From contig NZ_JAANOV010000001.1 of the NCBI RefSeq assembly GCF_011758745.1, positions 4,030,001-4,094,000 of the forward strand: a stretch of 64,000 bases of DNA. The letters run 5' to 3'. The notes under the pieces are model-generated. The model did not search any database. It saw only the letters and a list, made by a program, of their open reading frames with translations, and was not told the origin of the DNA. This document shows positions 48,841 through 58,327 of the stretch, one piece after another (within the stretch, counting starts at the first letter, position 1; every line of letters begins with the position of its first letter). The DNA comes from Amycolatopsis granulosa (GTDB taxonomy: Bacteria > Actinomycetota > Actinomycetes > Mycobacteriales > Pseudonocardiaceae). The position numbers were made by a program, and so were the translations under genes.

Positions 48841-49950
48841 ATGACGGACTTGACCGACGTACCGACGACACCGGCTGACCTCGGTGTCGCGCCGATGCGC
48901 CTGCTCGGCGAGGACGGCGAGCTGCTGACAGGTGCCGCGGACGCGGCCGTCACCGCCGAGCTCACCCGGGGCCTGTACCGCGACATGGTGCTCGCGCGCC
49001 AGTTCGACCAGGATGCGTTCAACCTGCAGCGCCAGGGCGAGCTCGGGTTGTGGCTGTCCTGCCGCGGGCAGGAGGCGGCGCAGGTCGGCAGCATCCGGGC
49101 CCTTCGCGCGAGCGATCACGTCTTCCCGTCCTACCGCGAACACGCGGCCGCGTTGTGCCGCGGCCTGCGACCCGCCGAACTGCTGACGCAGTGGCGCGGC
49201 ACCGCCCACGGGGGCTGGGACCCCGGCGACTACCGCTTCCACCTCTATTCGCTGGTCCTGTCCACCCAGCTGCTGCACGCGACCGGCTACGCCCTGGGCG
49301 TGGCCGCCGACCGGCGGCGGGAGCCCGGCGTGGACGAGATCGTGCTGTGCTACTTCGGTGACGGTGCCGCCAGCCAGGGCGACGCGAACGAGGCGCTGAA
49401 CTGGGCGGCGGTGACCGGCGCCCCGCTGGTGTTCTTCTGCCAGAACAACCAGTGGGCGATCTCGACCCCGTCGGCCGCGCAGAGCCGGACGCCCCTGCAC
49501 GTGCGGGCGGCCGGTTTCGGCCTGACCGCCACGGTCGTCGACGGCAACGACGTGCTCGCCGTGCACGCGGCGACCGCGGCGGCGGCCGCACGGGTTCGCG
49601 CCGGCGGTCCGCCCGAGTTCATCGAGGCGATCACCTACCGGATGGCGGGACACTCCACTTCGGACGATCCCACCCGCTACCGGGACGCCGAGGAGGTGGA
49701 GCGCTGGGAGCGGCGGGACCCGCTCGCCCGCGTGCGGCTGCTGCTCGACGCCCGCGGCTGGGCCGGCGAGGAGTTCCACACCGCGCTCAAGGAAGAGGCG
49801 ACCGCGCTGTCCGAAGCGACCCGAGCCGCCTGCCGGGCCCTGACGCCACCGCCGCTGGAGGACACCTTCCGCCACACCCTCGCCGAGGAGACCGCGGCGC
49901 TGCGCGCGGAACGTGAGCGGTACACCGAGTGGCGGGAGTCCTTCGCATGA
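48841..49950 (+). CDS. bkdA: Branched-chain 2-oxoacid dehydrogenase E1 alpha
   Basis: This 369-residue thiamin-diphosphate enzyme subunit has the ThDP/Mg motif CYFGDGAASQGDANEALNW and GLWLSCRGQEAAQVGSI. The phosphorylation-loop-like region AGHSTSDDPTRYRDAEEVER is also present. With the beta subunit it decarboxylates 2-oxoacids from Val, Leu and Ile. ATG 48841 has AAGGG upstream. It overlaps the beta gene by four bases. A pyruvate-type role is possible, but the Val/Leu dehydrogenase in the operon favours branched-chain substrates. Confidence 0.9.
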   Translation: MTDLTDVPTTPADLGVAPMRLLGEDGELLTGAADAAVTAELTRGLYRDMVLARQFDQDAFNLQRQGELGLWLSCRGQEAAQVGSIRALRASDHVFPSYREHAAALCRGLRPAELLTQWRGTAHGGWDPGDYRFHLYSLVLSTQLLHATGYALGVAADRRREPGVDEIVLCYFGDGAASQGDANEALNWAAVTGAPLVFFCQNNQWAISTPSAAQSRTPLHVRAAGFGLTATVVDGNDVLAVHAATAAAAARVRAGGPPEFIEAITYRMAGHSTSDDPTRYRDAEEVERWERRDPLARVRLLLDARGWAGEEFHTALKEEATALSEATRAACRALTPPPLEDTFRHTLAEETAALRAERERYTEWRESFA

Positions 49951-50954
49951 GCACGACTTCAGAAGTGTCCGCCGGGGAACTCACGCTGGGAGCCGCGCTC
50001 AACGCCGGTCTCCGGCAGGCGATGGCCGACGACGAGTCCGTGATCCTCGTCGGCGAGGACATCGGCGCGCTCGGCGGGGTGTTCCGCGTGACCGACGGGT
50101 TGCGCGCCGAGTTCGGCGACGACCGGGTGATCGATTCCCTGCTCGCCGAATCCGGCATCGTCGGCACCGCGATCGGCCTGGCGCTGCGCGGGTACCGGCC
50201 GGTCTGCGAAATCCAGTTCGACGGCTTCGTCTACCCGGCGTTCGACCAGATCGTCTCGCAGCTGGCCAAGCTGCGAGCCCGCTCCGGGGGGCGGCTGCGG
50301 ATCCCGGTGACGATCCGGATCCCGTGCGGTGGCGGGATCGGTGCGGTGGAGCACCACAGCGAGTCCAACGAGGCCTACTTCTGCCACACCGCCGGCCTCC
50401 GCGTCGTCGCGTGCGCCGGCCCCGCCGACGCGCACTGGATGATCCAGCAAGCCATTGCCTGCGACGACCCGGTGATCTTCTACGAACCGAAACGCCGGTA
50501 CTGGGACAAGGCGCCCGTCGAACCGGGCCCGGTGCCGCCGGATGCGCCCGCTCTCGATCAGGCACGCATCGCGCGGCCCGGCACGGACGTCACGGTGATC
50601 GCGTACGGCCCGACGGTCCGCGTCGCACTGGACGCGGCGACCGTCGCCGAGTCCGAGGGCCGGTCGCTGGAGGTGATCGACCTGCGTTCGCTGTCGCCGG
50701 TGGACTTCGGCACGCTCACGGCCTCCGCGCGCAAGACCGGCCGGGTGGTGGTCGTGCACGAGGCACCCACGTTCTGCGGGCTCGGCGCCGAGATCGCCGC
50801 GGAGATCACCGAGCGGTGTTTTCCCCTGCTCGAAGCCCCGGTGCAGCGGGTCGGCGGCTGGAACGTCCCGTACCCACCGGCCCGGACCGAAGAGCACTAC
50901 CTGCCCGACCTCGACCGCGTGCTGGACGCGGTCGACGTCACCTACCAGTACTGA
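49947..50954 (+). CDS. bkdB: Branched-chain 2-oxoacid dehydrogenase E1 beta
   Basis: This 335-residue transketolase-like beta subunit has VGEDIGALGGVFRVTDGL, SLLAESGIVGTAIGLALRGY (cofactor-contact Glu) and PCGGGIGAVEHHSESNEAYF. The C-terminal domain has VIDLRSLSPVDFGTL. Forms an alpha2-beta2 E1 with the upstream gene. Confidence 0.93.
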   Translation: MSTTSEVSAGELTLGAALNAGLRQAMADDESVILVGEDIGALGGVFRVTDGLRAEFGDDRVIDSLLAESGIVGTAIGLALRGYRPVCEIQFDGFVYPAFDQIVSQLAKLRARSGGRLRIPVTIRIPCGGGIGAVEHHSESNEAYFCHTAGLRVVACAGPADAHWMIQQAIACDDPVIFYEPKRRYWDKAPVEPGPVPPDAPALDQARIARPGTDVTVIAYGPTVRVALDAATVAESEGRSLEVIDLRSLSPVDFGTLTASARKTGRVVVVHEAPTFCGLGAEIAAEITERCFPLLEAPVQRVGGWNVPYPPARTEEHYLPDLDRVLDAVDVTYQY

Positions 50955-50988
50955 CCGCCGCCCGAGCCAGTCTTTCCGAAGGACCGTG

Positions 50989-52269
50989 ATGGCCGAAGCA
51001 CCCCAGTTCACCCTGCCCGACGTCGGCGAAGGGCTCACCGAAGCCGAGATCGTCGCCTGGCGCGTCCGGCCCGGCGACCCGGTCGAGGTGAACGACATCC
51101 TGGTCGAGGTCGAGACCGCGAAGTCCCTCGTCGAACTACCGTCGCCGTACGCCGGGGTGATCAGCCAGCTGCACGCGGCCGAGGGGGACACCGTCGAGGT
51201 CGGTTCCGTCATCGTCAGCTTCGGTGCGGCCGGTGCCCGCCCGGCCGAGCCCGAGCCCGAGACCGGGGACGGGACCGAGACCGAACCTGGGGACGGGATC
51301 GAGCCGGCCGAGGAACGGCGCCCGGTGCTGGTGGGTTACGGGCCGAGCCGCCGGAAGGTGGCGCGCCGCGCCCGCAAACCCGGCTACCGGCCCGCCGGCA
51401 TCCCGCCGCAGCAAACGGCTCCCGGCAAGCCGCACGCCACCCCACCGGTCCGCCTGTTCGCCCGCGAACAAGGTGTCGACCTGACCGCGGTGCGTCCGAC
51501 CGGACCGTGGGGACAGATCACCCGATCCGACGTGCGGGCCGCCGCGGAGCGGACGACGGGCAGCGGCGAACCGGCGGAGACCCGGATCCCGGTCAGGGGG
51601 GTGCGCAAGGCGACCGCGGAGGCGATGGTGTCCTCGGCGTTCACCGCCCCGCATGTCACGGAGTGGGTGACCGCCGATGTCACCGAGTCGCTGGCGTTGC
51701 TGGACCAGCTCCGCGCCGACCCCGCGTTCCGCGGAGCGCGGCTCACCCCGCTCGTGCTGATCGTGCGGGCGGTGCTGTCCGCGCTGCGGGCACACCCCGG
51801 CATCAACGCGAAGTGGGACGGCGGTGCGGGCGAAATCGTGCAGTACCGAGACGTGAACCTCGGGATCGCGGTGGCCGCCCCGCGGGGCCTGCTCGTGCCC
51901 ACCATCAAGTCCGCGCAGCAGCTCGGCACGCGCGAGCTCTGCGACGCCCTCGACGAGCTGATCGTCCAGGCGCGGGACGGGAAGACACCGCCGGAGGCGA
52001 TGACCGGCGGCACGTTCACCATCACCAACATCGGGGTTTTCGGCGTCGACGGCGGCACCCCGATCCTGAACCCCGGCGAGGCCGGCATCCTCTGCGTCGG
52101 CCAGATCGTGCGCAGGCCGTGGGAACACCAGGGCGCGATCGCGCTCCGCAGCGTCTGCACCCTGTCGCTGTCGTTCGACCACCGGCTCGTCGACGGGCAG
52201 CTGGGCAGCGCGGTACTCGCACACATCGCGCGGTTGCTCACCCAGCCGTCCCTCGCGCTCGTCCGCTGA
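50989..52269 (+). CDS. bkdC: Branched-chain 2-oxoacid dehydrogenase E2 (dihydrolipoyl acyltransferase)
   Basis: This 426-residue protein has an N-terminal lipoyl domain (lipoylated Lys in VEVETAKSLVELPSPYAG) and an acidic linker. A peripheral-subunit-binding domain follows (PVRLFAREQGVDLTAV, then GPWGQITRSDV), and a catalytic domain with IPVRGVRKATAEAMVSSAFT and the active-site SFDHRLVDG. ATG 50989 has AAGGA five bases upstream. The E3 subunit is not in this operon, which is usual. Confidence 0.93.
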   Translation: MAEAPQFTLPDVGEGLTEAEIVAWRVRPGDPVEVNDILVEVETAKSLVELPSPYAGVISQLHAAEGDTVEVGSVIVSFGAAGARPAEPEPETGDGTETEPGDGIEPAEERRPVLVGYGPSRRKVARRARKPGYRPAGIPPQQTAPGKPHATPPVRLFAREQGVDLTAVRPTGPWGQITRSDVRAAAERTTGSGEPAETRIPVRGVRKATAEAMVSSAFTAPHVTEWVTADVTESLALLDQLRADPAFRGARLTPLVLIVRAVLSALRAHPGINAKWDGGAGEIVQYRDVNLGIAVAAPRGLLVPTIKSAQQLGTRELCDALDELIVQARDGKTPPEAMTGGTFTITNIGVFGVDGGTPILNPGEAGILCVGQIVRRPWEHQGAIALRSVCTLSLSFDHRLVDGQLGSAVLAHIARLLTQPSLALVR

Positions 52270-52300
52270 GCGCGATCCGGTTCACCTGAAAGGAAATTCC

Positions 52301-53353
52301 ATGCCGACCAGCCTCGAAGACGCCGTGCCCGGCGATCCCGAATTCGAGCAGATCCTGCACTGCTCGGACGACCGCAGCGGGCTGTCCTCCGTGATCGCCA
52401 TCCACGACACCACACTCGGGCCGTCCCTGGGCGGCATCCGCATGCGGCGCTACCCCGACCAGGCGGCCGCCGCCGCGGACGCTAAGCGGCTCGCCGAGGC
52501 GATGACGTACAAGTCCGCGCTGGCGGGTCTCGACCTCGGCGGCGGCAAGAGCGTGATCAACGCCGATCCGGCCGCGCCGGGCCGGAACGAGTTGTTGCTC
52601 GCGCACGCGCGGCACATCCAGTCCCTGGGCGGGCGCTACATCCCCGCCGTCGACATGGGAACGACCGTCGCGGACCTGCGTCTCGTCGGTACCGTCGTGT
52701 CGACGGTGTCGAGCAGTCTCCGTGATCCGTCGGACTTCACCGCGCTCGGCGTCGTCGCGGCCATCCGGGGTGCGGTGCAGGCGACCGAAGGCCGCGGCCT
52801 GAGCGGGTTGCGGGTCGGCATCCAGGGCCTCGGGCACGTCGGCAGGCAGATCGCCGACCTGCTCGCGGACGAGGGCGTGAAGCTCGTCGTCGCGGACATC
52901 GACGATCGCCGGGCGCGGGAGGTGCGGGCCCGGACCGGCGCGGCCGTGGTCCCGCCGTCGGACATCCTGCTCGCGGATGTCGACGTGCTGTGCCCGTGCG
53001 CGGCGGGCGGTGTTGTCGATGCGGAGCTGGCGAAGACGCTCACGGCGCGCTATGTCATCGGTGCGGCGAACAACGTGCTCGCCGATCCCGCGCTCGCCGC
53101 CACGTTGCGCACGCGGGACATCGTGCACGTCCCGGATTTCGTCGCCAACGCCGGCGGTCTCATCGCCTGTGCCGCGGAGGTCCGCGGTGACGATTCCGAT
53201 CTGCTGCACCGGGTGGCGGCCATCGGCGACACCACCGAGAACCTCCTCCGGGCGGCCGACCGGCGCGGGCAGGACACGGTGTCGGTCGCGGTGCAGCTCG
53301 CGGAGGAACGCATCGCCGCGGCACGGGCGGCCGGGAAAACCGGTCCGCAGTAA
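52301..53353 (+). CDS. vdh: Valine/leucine dehydrogenase
   Basis: This 350-residue amino-acid dehydrogenase of the Glu/Leu/Phe/Val family has LGPSLGGIRMRRYPDQ, KSALAGLDLGGGKSVI (catalytic Lys), the Asp in PAVDMGTT, GIQGLGHVGRQIADLLADEG (NAD site) and AANNVLADP. It deaminates branched-chain amino acids to the 2-oxoacids used by the E1-E2 complex encoded just upstream. AAAGGA precedes the ATG. Confidence 0.92.
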   Translation: MPTSLEDAVPGDPEFEQILHCSDDRSGLSSVIAIHDTTLGPSLGGIRMRRYPDQAAAAADAKRLAEAMTYKSALAGLDLGGGKSVINADPAAPGRNELLLAHARHIQSLGGRYIPAVDMGTTVADLRLVGTVVSTVSSSLRDPSDFTALGVVAAIRGAVQATEGRGLSGLRVGIQGLGHVGRQIADLLADEGVKLVVADIDDRRAREVRARTGAAVVPPSDILLADVDVLCPCAAGGVVDAELAKTLTARYVIGAANNVLADPALAATLRTRDIVHVPDFVANAGGLIACAAEVRGDDSDLLHRVAAIGDTTENLLRAADRRGQDTVSVAVQLAEERIAAARAAGKTGPQ

Positions 53354-53374
53354 CCGGTTTCGCGCCACGGTGGC

Positions 53375-54286
53375 TCAGTCGTGCACGGCTTCGTCCAGGA
53401 GCCGGGCCAGGGCGGTCAGCTGCGGGCTGGTGTGCTCGGTGCGCCAGACGAGACCGAGCTGGCTGGTGGCTTCGAGTCCTTCGACGGGGATGACGTCGAG
53501 GTCGCCGCGGCTGCTGTGCTCGATGAGGGGCCGGCAGACCAGCATGCCGTGCCGCCCGGTCGCGGCGAGGGCGAGTCCTTGCTGGATGGTGGTGATCCCG
53601 GTGGTGGACAGGATCGGCGTCCCGGACGGCGTGGTCAGCGGGGTGCGGGCGGTTTTCCAGTAGTCCGGGGCATCGCCCTCGCGGTGGAGCAGGTCGATCT
53701 CGGCCAGCTCCTCCGCGGTGAGGGTCTCCCGTTCGGTGAGCGGGTGGCCGCGGGCGACGACGAGGAACTGGTCCTGGGCCGGGAAGCGGAAGCCGACGGT
53801 CAGGTCGGGTTCGTGCACCGGCAGCTCGATGATCGCCGCGTCCAGCTCGCCGGCGGTGAGGGCGGTGAAGGGCGAGCCCAGGGGCAGGTCGTGGGTGTGG
53901 ACGGTGACGCCGTGCTGCTCGTACAGTGCCCGGAAGGTGCGGGTGATCTCTTCGTAGACCATGCCGGTGAACCCGATCCGCAGCTCCTCCAGCGCGCCGC
54001 GCATCGCGCGCTCCCGGGCGTGGGCGAAGGCGGTGGCGAGGTTCTGGTAGGCGGGCCGGACCTCCCGGACGAACTGTTCACCGAGCCGGGTCAGCGCGAC
54101 CCGGCGGCTGGTGCGCTGCACCAGCCGGGCACCGACGCGGTGTTCCAGGGAGGCGATGAGCTGGCTGGCCCGGGACTGCGAGTAGCCGAGGCGCTCGGCG
54201 GTGCGCCCGAAGTGCAGCTCGTCGGCCAGGGTCAGCAGGCACTCGATCTGCTGAAGATGGACCTGGTTCACCGTCGGGACACGCAC
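53375..54286 (-). CDS. LysR-family regulator
   Basis: This 303-residue protein has an N-terminal LysR helix-turn-helix (ADELHFGRTAERLGYSQSRA, SQLIASLEHRVGARLVQRTS) and a substrate-binding domain. It is divergent from an MFS exporter, with a long palindrome in the 75-bp gap. The GTG at 54286 abuts that palindrome, so GTG 54271 is an alternative start. It probably controls the exporter gene and itself. Confidence 0.88.
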   Translation of the reverse strand: MRVPTVNQVHLQQIECLLTLADELHFGRTAERLGYSQSRASQLIASLEHRVGARLVQRTSRRVALTRLGEQFVREVRPAYQNLATAFAHARERAMRGALEELRIGFTGMVYEEITRTFRALYEQHGVTVHTHDLPLGSPFTALTAGELDAAIIELPVHEPDLTVGFRFPAQDQFLVVARGHPLTERETLTAEELAEIDLLHREGDAPDYWKTARTPLTTPSGTPILSTTGITTIQQGLALAATGRHGMLVCRPLIEHSSRGDLDVIPVEGLEATSQLGLVWRTEHTSPQLTALARLLDEAVHD

Positions 54287-54309
54287 ATCGATGAGTATAG
54301 CTCATCGAT
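54287..54309. promoter_or_regulatory. LysR-type operator palindrome
   Basis: ATCGATGAG (54287-54295) and CTCATCGAT (54301-54309) are a perfect 9-bp inverted repeat around TATAG, between the lysR-type and MFS genes. It also contains a possible rightward -10 (TATAGC). Confidence 0.75.
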
Positions 54310-54361
54310 CGGTGAGCGGATCGGCGTTGTTCCCCGCCCGGAACCCGGGTGGACTGGCGGT

Positions 54362-55585
54362 ATGCCCGCTGCTGATTCTTCCCCCACCACGCCCGCGCGC
54401 ACGGAGCCCGCGGAGCGCACCAGCCCCGGCCAGTGGGTCGCGGTGGCGATGGTGACGTTGAGCACCTTCCTGGTGGTGACCTCGGAAATGCTGCCGGTCG
54501 GGGTGCTGACCCCGATGGCCGACGGGCTGGGCATCTCGTCCGGGGTGGCCGGGTCGAGCCTGACGATCACCGGGCTGGTCGCCGCCGTGACCGCGCCGGT
54601 GGTGCCGCGCCTGCTGGGGGACGCGGACCGCCGCCACGTGCTGGCGGTCGCGGTGCTGGCCCTGACGGCGGGGAACGTGCTGACCGCGGTGTCCACCGGT
54701 TTCGGGATGCTGGTGGCGTCCCGGACCGTGCTCGGTCTCGGCATGGGCACGGTGTGGGGACTCGCGGCCGCGGTCGCCGCCCGCCTGGTGGCTCCGCGAA
54801 ACGCTGCTCTGGCGGTGTCCTTCGCCGTGTCCGGGGTCGCCTCCGCCTCGGTGTTCGGTGTCCCGCTGGGAACCCTGATCGGCAACGCCTTCGGCTGGCG
54901 GGCGGCCTTCGCCACGCTCGCCGGTCTCGGGGTCCTGCTCGCGGCCGGACTGCTGGCCGCATTGCCCCGGCTGCGCCGGCCGCCGGTCACCGAGGCCGGC
55001 GACGAGGCGCCGCGGCGCTCGCTGGCGCGCCCGGCGGTGGTGCTCGGGCTGCTCGTCGTGGTCTTCCTGGTCACCGCGCACTTCGCCGCCTACACCTACG
55101 TCCGACCCGCCCTGGAGCAGCTGCCGCGGCTCGCGCCGGATGCCGTGGCCCTGCTGTTGCTGATCTACGGCGTGTTCGGGCTGGCCGGGAACTTCCTCGC
55201 GGGCGCCGCCGCCGCCCGCCGGGCCAGGGCCACGGTGCTCGCGCTGGCCGCCGGGATCGCCGCCGCGATCGCCGCACTGGCGTTCTTCGGCAGCGGTGCG
55301 CTGGCGGCGGGTCTGGCGATCGCGTTGTGGGGGATCGCCTACGGCGGACTGTCGGTGGGTGGCCAGCTCTGGATGACGCAGGCAGCCCCGGACCGGGTGG
55401 AGCACGTCACCGGCATCTACGTCGGCTTCTTCACCGCCGCCATCGCCGCGGGAGCGTTCCTCGGCGGGGTGGTGATCGAGACCGCGGGCATCGTCACCCT
55501 GCTGTGGGCGACCGCCGGGCTCGCCGCGCTGTCCCTGGTGATCGGGCTCGCGACGCGAGGTCCCCGCGCGACCGCCGCCGGCTGA
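54362..55585 (+). CDS. MFS transporter (drug-efflux/sugar-efflux type)
   Basis: This 407-residue transporter has 12 membrane segments in two halves. TSEMLPVGVLTPMADGLGIS at the first segment and RTVLGLGMGTVWGLAAAVAA resemble DHA1-type efflux proteins (AraJ/Bcr-like). The LysR neighbour suggests an inducible exporter. A 15-bp tandem duplication covers the stop codon. Confidence 0.88.
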   Translation: MPAADSSPTTPARTEPAERTSPGQWVAVAMVTLSTFLVVTSEMLPVGVLTPMADGLGISSGVAGSSLTITGLVAAVTAPVVPRLLGDADRRHVLAVAVLALTAGNVLTAVSTGFGMLVASRTVLGLGMGTVWGLAAAVAARLVAPRNAALAVSFAVSGVASASVFGVPLGTLIGNAFGWRAAFATLAGLGVLLAAGLLAALPRLRRPPVTEAGDEAPRRSLARPAVVLGLLVVVFLVTAHFAAYTYVRPALEQLPRLAPDAVALLLLIYGVFGLAGNFLAGAAAARRARATVLALAAGIAAAIAALAFFGSGALAAGLAIALWGIAYGGLSVGGQLWMTQAAPDRVEHVTGIYVGFFTAAIAAGAFLGGVVIETAGIVTLLWATAGLAALSLVIGLATRGPRATAAG

Positions 55586-55610
55586 GCGGTTCCGGGCTGA
55601 GCGGTTCCGG
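55581..55610. repeat. 15-bp perfect tandem duplication over the MFS stop
   Basis: GCTGAGCGGTTCCGG occurs twice in direct tandem (55581-55595, 55596-55610). The first copy contains the MFS stop codon, so the duplication is outside the reading frame. A recent slippage duplication is likely. Confidence 0.85.
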
Positions 55611-55619
55611 GCGCACCGG

Positions 55620-56447
55620 TCAGGCGTGCCGGACGACGATGTCGCCGCCGTGGCTGCGCACGCGCACCGGGACGGTCCGGCCGGCCGCTTCGGCTCCCGC
55701 CAACTCGTTGCGCACCCGGCCGGCCGAGGTGCGCGCGTCCCGCGCGACCGCGAGGCCGCCGGGAACACCGACCTCGACCTTGCCGGTGGCGGCGGACAGA
55801 TCGGCCGGGCCGCCGAGCTCGCCGACGCGGATGCCGCCGTTGGCGGTCCTGGCCTGCACCCCGGACCGCGCCGCCTCGACGGTGATGTCGCCGTTGGCCG
55901 CGGTCACCCGCAGGTCGCCCGCGACCTCGCCGATCCAGACGTCCCGGCCGGTGTTGTGGACCACCGCGTCCCCGCCGACCCGGCCGAGCCGGATGTCCTT
56001 GTTGCCCGTCACCTCGACCGACCCGGTGACGTGATCCACGATCACCGCGCCGCCGGAGGTCTTCAGCCGCGCCTCGGCGGCCCGCTCGACCCGGATGTCC
56101 CCGGCGGGCGTGTCCAGCCGGCAGGAGCCCACCGCACCCTCGACGACGTGGTCGCCGCGGGAGGTGCCGCCCCGCACGTCCGACCCGGCCGGCAGCCGCA
56201 CCAGCACCTCGACCGCGCCGAACTTCGTGGTGAACACCAACGGCAGCTTCGGGTGCCTGACCACCAGCTTCCCGTCCGTGAACGCGACGGTGACCTGGTC
56301 GGCGGCCGCGACGTCCAGGCTCTGCGACGCATCGGCCGGCCGGATCTCGACCGTGGTGTCGGCGCGGTCACCGGCGGCGAACCGGATGTCGCCGAACACG
56401 ATGTCGACGGTCGCGGAGATCGGGGCGGGGGTCTCGAACTTCTGCAT
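55620..56447 (-). CDS. DUF4097-family beta-strand repeat protein
   Basis: This 275-residue protein is made of short repeats with alternating Gly and hydrophobic residues (for example TSGGAVIVDHVTGSVEVTGN, TANGGIRVGELGG), predicting a beta-helix. It has no signal peptide. ATG 56447 has GAGGAGG upstream. In actinomycetes such genes often accompany DrrAB-type exporters and BTAD regulators, as here. It diverges from drrA. Function unknown. Confidence 0.85.
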   Translation of the reverse strand: MQKFETPAPISATVDIVFGDIRFAAGDRADTTVEIRPADASQSLDVAAADQVTVAFTDGKLVVRHPKLPLVFTTKFGAVEVLVRLPAGSDVRGGTSRGDHVVEGAVGSCRLDTPAGDIRVERAAEARLKTSGGAVIVDHVTGSVEVTGNKDIRLGRVGGDAVVHNTGRDVWIGEVAGDLRVTAANGDITVEAARSGVQARTANGGIRVGELGGPADLSAATGKVEVGVPGGLAVARDARTSAGRVRNELAGAEAAGRTVPVRVRSHGGDIVVRHA

Positions 56448-56566
56448 GGTGTGCCTCCTCGGGCTGGTTGTGGTGTCCCCGTCCGCCGGGGACCTGATCA
56501 CGATCGCCCGGGGCGCTGACACGTCACCGCCACCGCGCTGACCTCGCCGGACACCGGATCCCGGCC

Positions 56567-56599
56567 GTGTCAGAGCGGTGTCAGGGCAGTGTCAGAGCG
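56567..56599 (+). promoter_or_regulatory. Three 11-bp direct repeats in the drrA promoter
   Basis: GTGTCAGAGCG (56567-56577), GTGTCAGGGCA (56578-56588) and GTGTCAGAGCG (56589-56599) are exact 11-base tandem units. The DNA-binding domain of SARP/AfsR-type regulators binds such heptameric repeats at 11-base spacing. The regulator encoded at 58311-61451 is the likely binder. GACAGT (56607-56612) may be the -10, seven to eight bases downstream. Confidence 0.75.
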
Positions 56600-56618
56600 G
56601 CCGTCGACAGTGATCGCC

Positions 56619-57563
56619 ATGACGAACTCCGCGATCACGGCCTCCGGGCTACGGAAGGCCTACCAGGACAAAGTCGTGCTCGACGGCGTCGACCTGGACG
56701 TGCGCACGGGCACCGTGTTCTCCCTGCTCGGTCCGAACGGGGCCGGCAAGACCACCACCGTCAACGTCCTCACCACACTGCTGAAGGCCGACAGCGGCAC
56801 CGTCCGCGTCGCCGGGCACGACGTCGCCACCGAAACCAAGGAGGTGCGCTCGGCGATCGGGGTCACCGGCCAGTTCGCGGCCGTGGACGAGCTGCTGACC
56901 GGCGAGGAGAACCTCCAGCTGATGGCCGATCTGCGGCGCCTGGGCACCCGGGAGGGCAAGCGGGTCGTCGAGGATCTGCTGCACCGGTTCGACCTGACCG
57001 AGTCGGCGCGCAAAACCGCGGCCACCTACTCCGGGGGCATGCGGCGGAAGCTGGACCTGGCGATGACCCTGGTCGGGCGGCCCCGCATCATCTTCCTGGA
57101 CGAGCCGACCACCGGACTCGACCCGCGCAGCCGCCGGACGATGTGGACGATCGTGCGGGACCTGGTGGCCGAGGGCATCACCATTTTCCTCACCACCCAG
57201 TACCTCGAGGAGGCCGACCAGCTCGCCGACCGGATCGCGGTGCTGGACCGGGGCAGGCTGGTCGCCGAGGGCACTCCCGGCGAGCTGAAGCGGATGATCC
57301 CCGGCGGTCACGTGCGGTTCCGCTTCCCCGACGCCGAGCGGCTCGCCGCGGCCACGCGGGTGCTGCCGGACGGCACGCCGGACGAGGAGAACCTGACCCT
57401 GCGGTTGCCCAGCGACGGCGGGGTGAAGTCGCTGCGGACGCTGCTGGACCGCCTCGACGAGTACGCGATCGAGGTCGATGAGTTCACCGTGCACACGCCG
57501 GACCTCGACGACGTCTTCCTCGCCCTGACCGGACACTCGCACACGGAGGCCGACGCCCGATGA
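56619..57563 (+). CDS. DrrA-type ABC exporter ATPase
   Basis: This 314-residue ATPase has Walker A GPNGAGKTTTVNV, Q-loop region TGQFAAVDELLTGEENL, signature YSGGMRRKLDLAM, Walker B IIFLDEPTTGLDPRSR and the switch region TTQYLEEADQL. It also has the C-terminal extension typical of daunorubicin-resistance ATPases. The start is ATG 56619, seven to eight bases after a -10-like hexamer, so it is probably leaderless. It overlaps the permease gene by four bases. Confidence 0.93.
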   Translation: MTNSAITASGLRKAYQDKVVLDGVDLDVRTGTVFSLLGPNGAGKTTTVNVLTTLLKADSGTVRVAGHDVATETKEVRSAIGVTGQFAAVDELLTGEENLQLMADLRRLGTREGKRVVEDLLHRFDLTESARKTAATYSGGMRRKLDLAMTLVGRPRIIFLDEPTTGLDPRSRRTMWTIVRDLVAEGITIFLTTQYLEEADQLADRIAVLDRGRLVAEGTPGELKRMIPGGHVRFRFPDAERLAAATRVLPDGTPDEENLTLRLPSDGGVKSLRTLLDRLDEYAIEVDEFTVHTPDLDDVFLALTGHSHTEADAR

Positions 57564-58327
57564 GCACCACCACTTCAGCCGCGCCCCTGACCGACGCCGC
57601 TATCATGCTGCGGCGCAACTTCAAGCACACCCTGCGGAACCCGGTCGCGTTGTTCAACTCGATCCTGATGCCGCTCATCATGATGCTGATCTTCGTGTAC
57701 GTGTTCGGCGACGCCTTCGACGTCGGTGTCGACTACATCGACTACGCGGTGCCCGGCATGCTCATGATGACGGTCAGCTACGGCCTGAGCGCCACCTCGG
57801 CGGCCGTCAGCTCGGACATGGCGAAGGGCATCATCAACCGCTTCAAGGTCATGGACGTCTCCCGGGGCGCGGTCCTGACCGCTCATGTCGTGGCGACGAT
57901 GGTGCGCACCCTGCTGGCCCTCGCGGTCGTCCTCGGCGTGGGTCTGCTGCTGGGGTTCAGCCCGGCCGCGACCTTCCCGCAGTGGCTCGGCGTCGTCGGT
58001 GTCCTGGTGCTGACGGTCTTCGCGGTCAGCTGGCTCACCGTCGCGCTCGGACTCGCCGCGAAGACACCGGAGTCCGCCGGGTTCGCCACGGTTCCGCTGA
58101 TCATGCTGCCGTTCCTGAGCAGCGCGATCGTGCCGGCCGACAAGATGGGCCCGGGCATCCGGGAATTCGCGGAGTACCAGCCGTTCACGCCGGTCATCGA
58201 AACCGTGCGCGGGCTGTTCACCGGCGCCCCGTCCGCCGGCAGCGCGATCGCCGCCATGGCCTGGTGCGCCGGCATCGCGATCGTCGGCTACGTGTGGGCG
58301 CGCGTGAAGTTCAGCAAGCGAGCGTGA
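57560..58327 (+). CDS. DrrB-type ABC exporter permease
   Basis: This 255-residue permease has six membrane segments of the ABC-2 type. LRRNFKHTLRNPVALFNSIL at the N-terminus, GIINRFKVMDVSRGAVL (coupling helix) and EYQPFTPVIETVRGLFTG are all present. Works with the upstream ATPase to export a drug, lipid or natural product. Its 3' end overlaps the convergent regulator gene by 17 bases. Confidence 0.92.
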   Translation: MSTTTSAAPLTDAAIMLRRNFKHTLRNPVALFNSILMPLIMMLIFVYVFGDAFDVGVDYIDYAVPGMLMMTVSYGLSATSAAVSSDMAKGIINRFKVMDVSRGAVLTAHVVATMVRTLLALAVVLGVGLLLGFSPAATFPQWLGVVGVLVLTVFAVSWLTVALGLAAKTPESAGFATVPLIMLPFLSSAIVPADKMGPGIREFAEYQPFTPVIETVRGLFTGAPSAGSAIAAMAWCAGIAIVGYVWARVKFSKRA

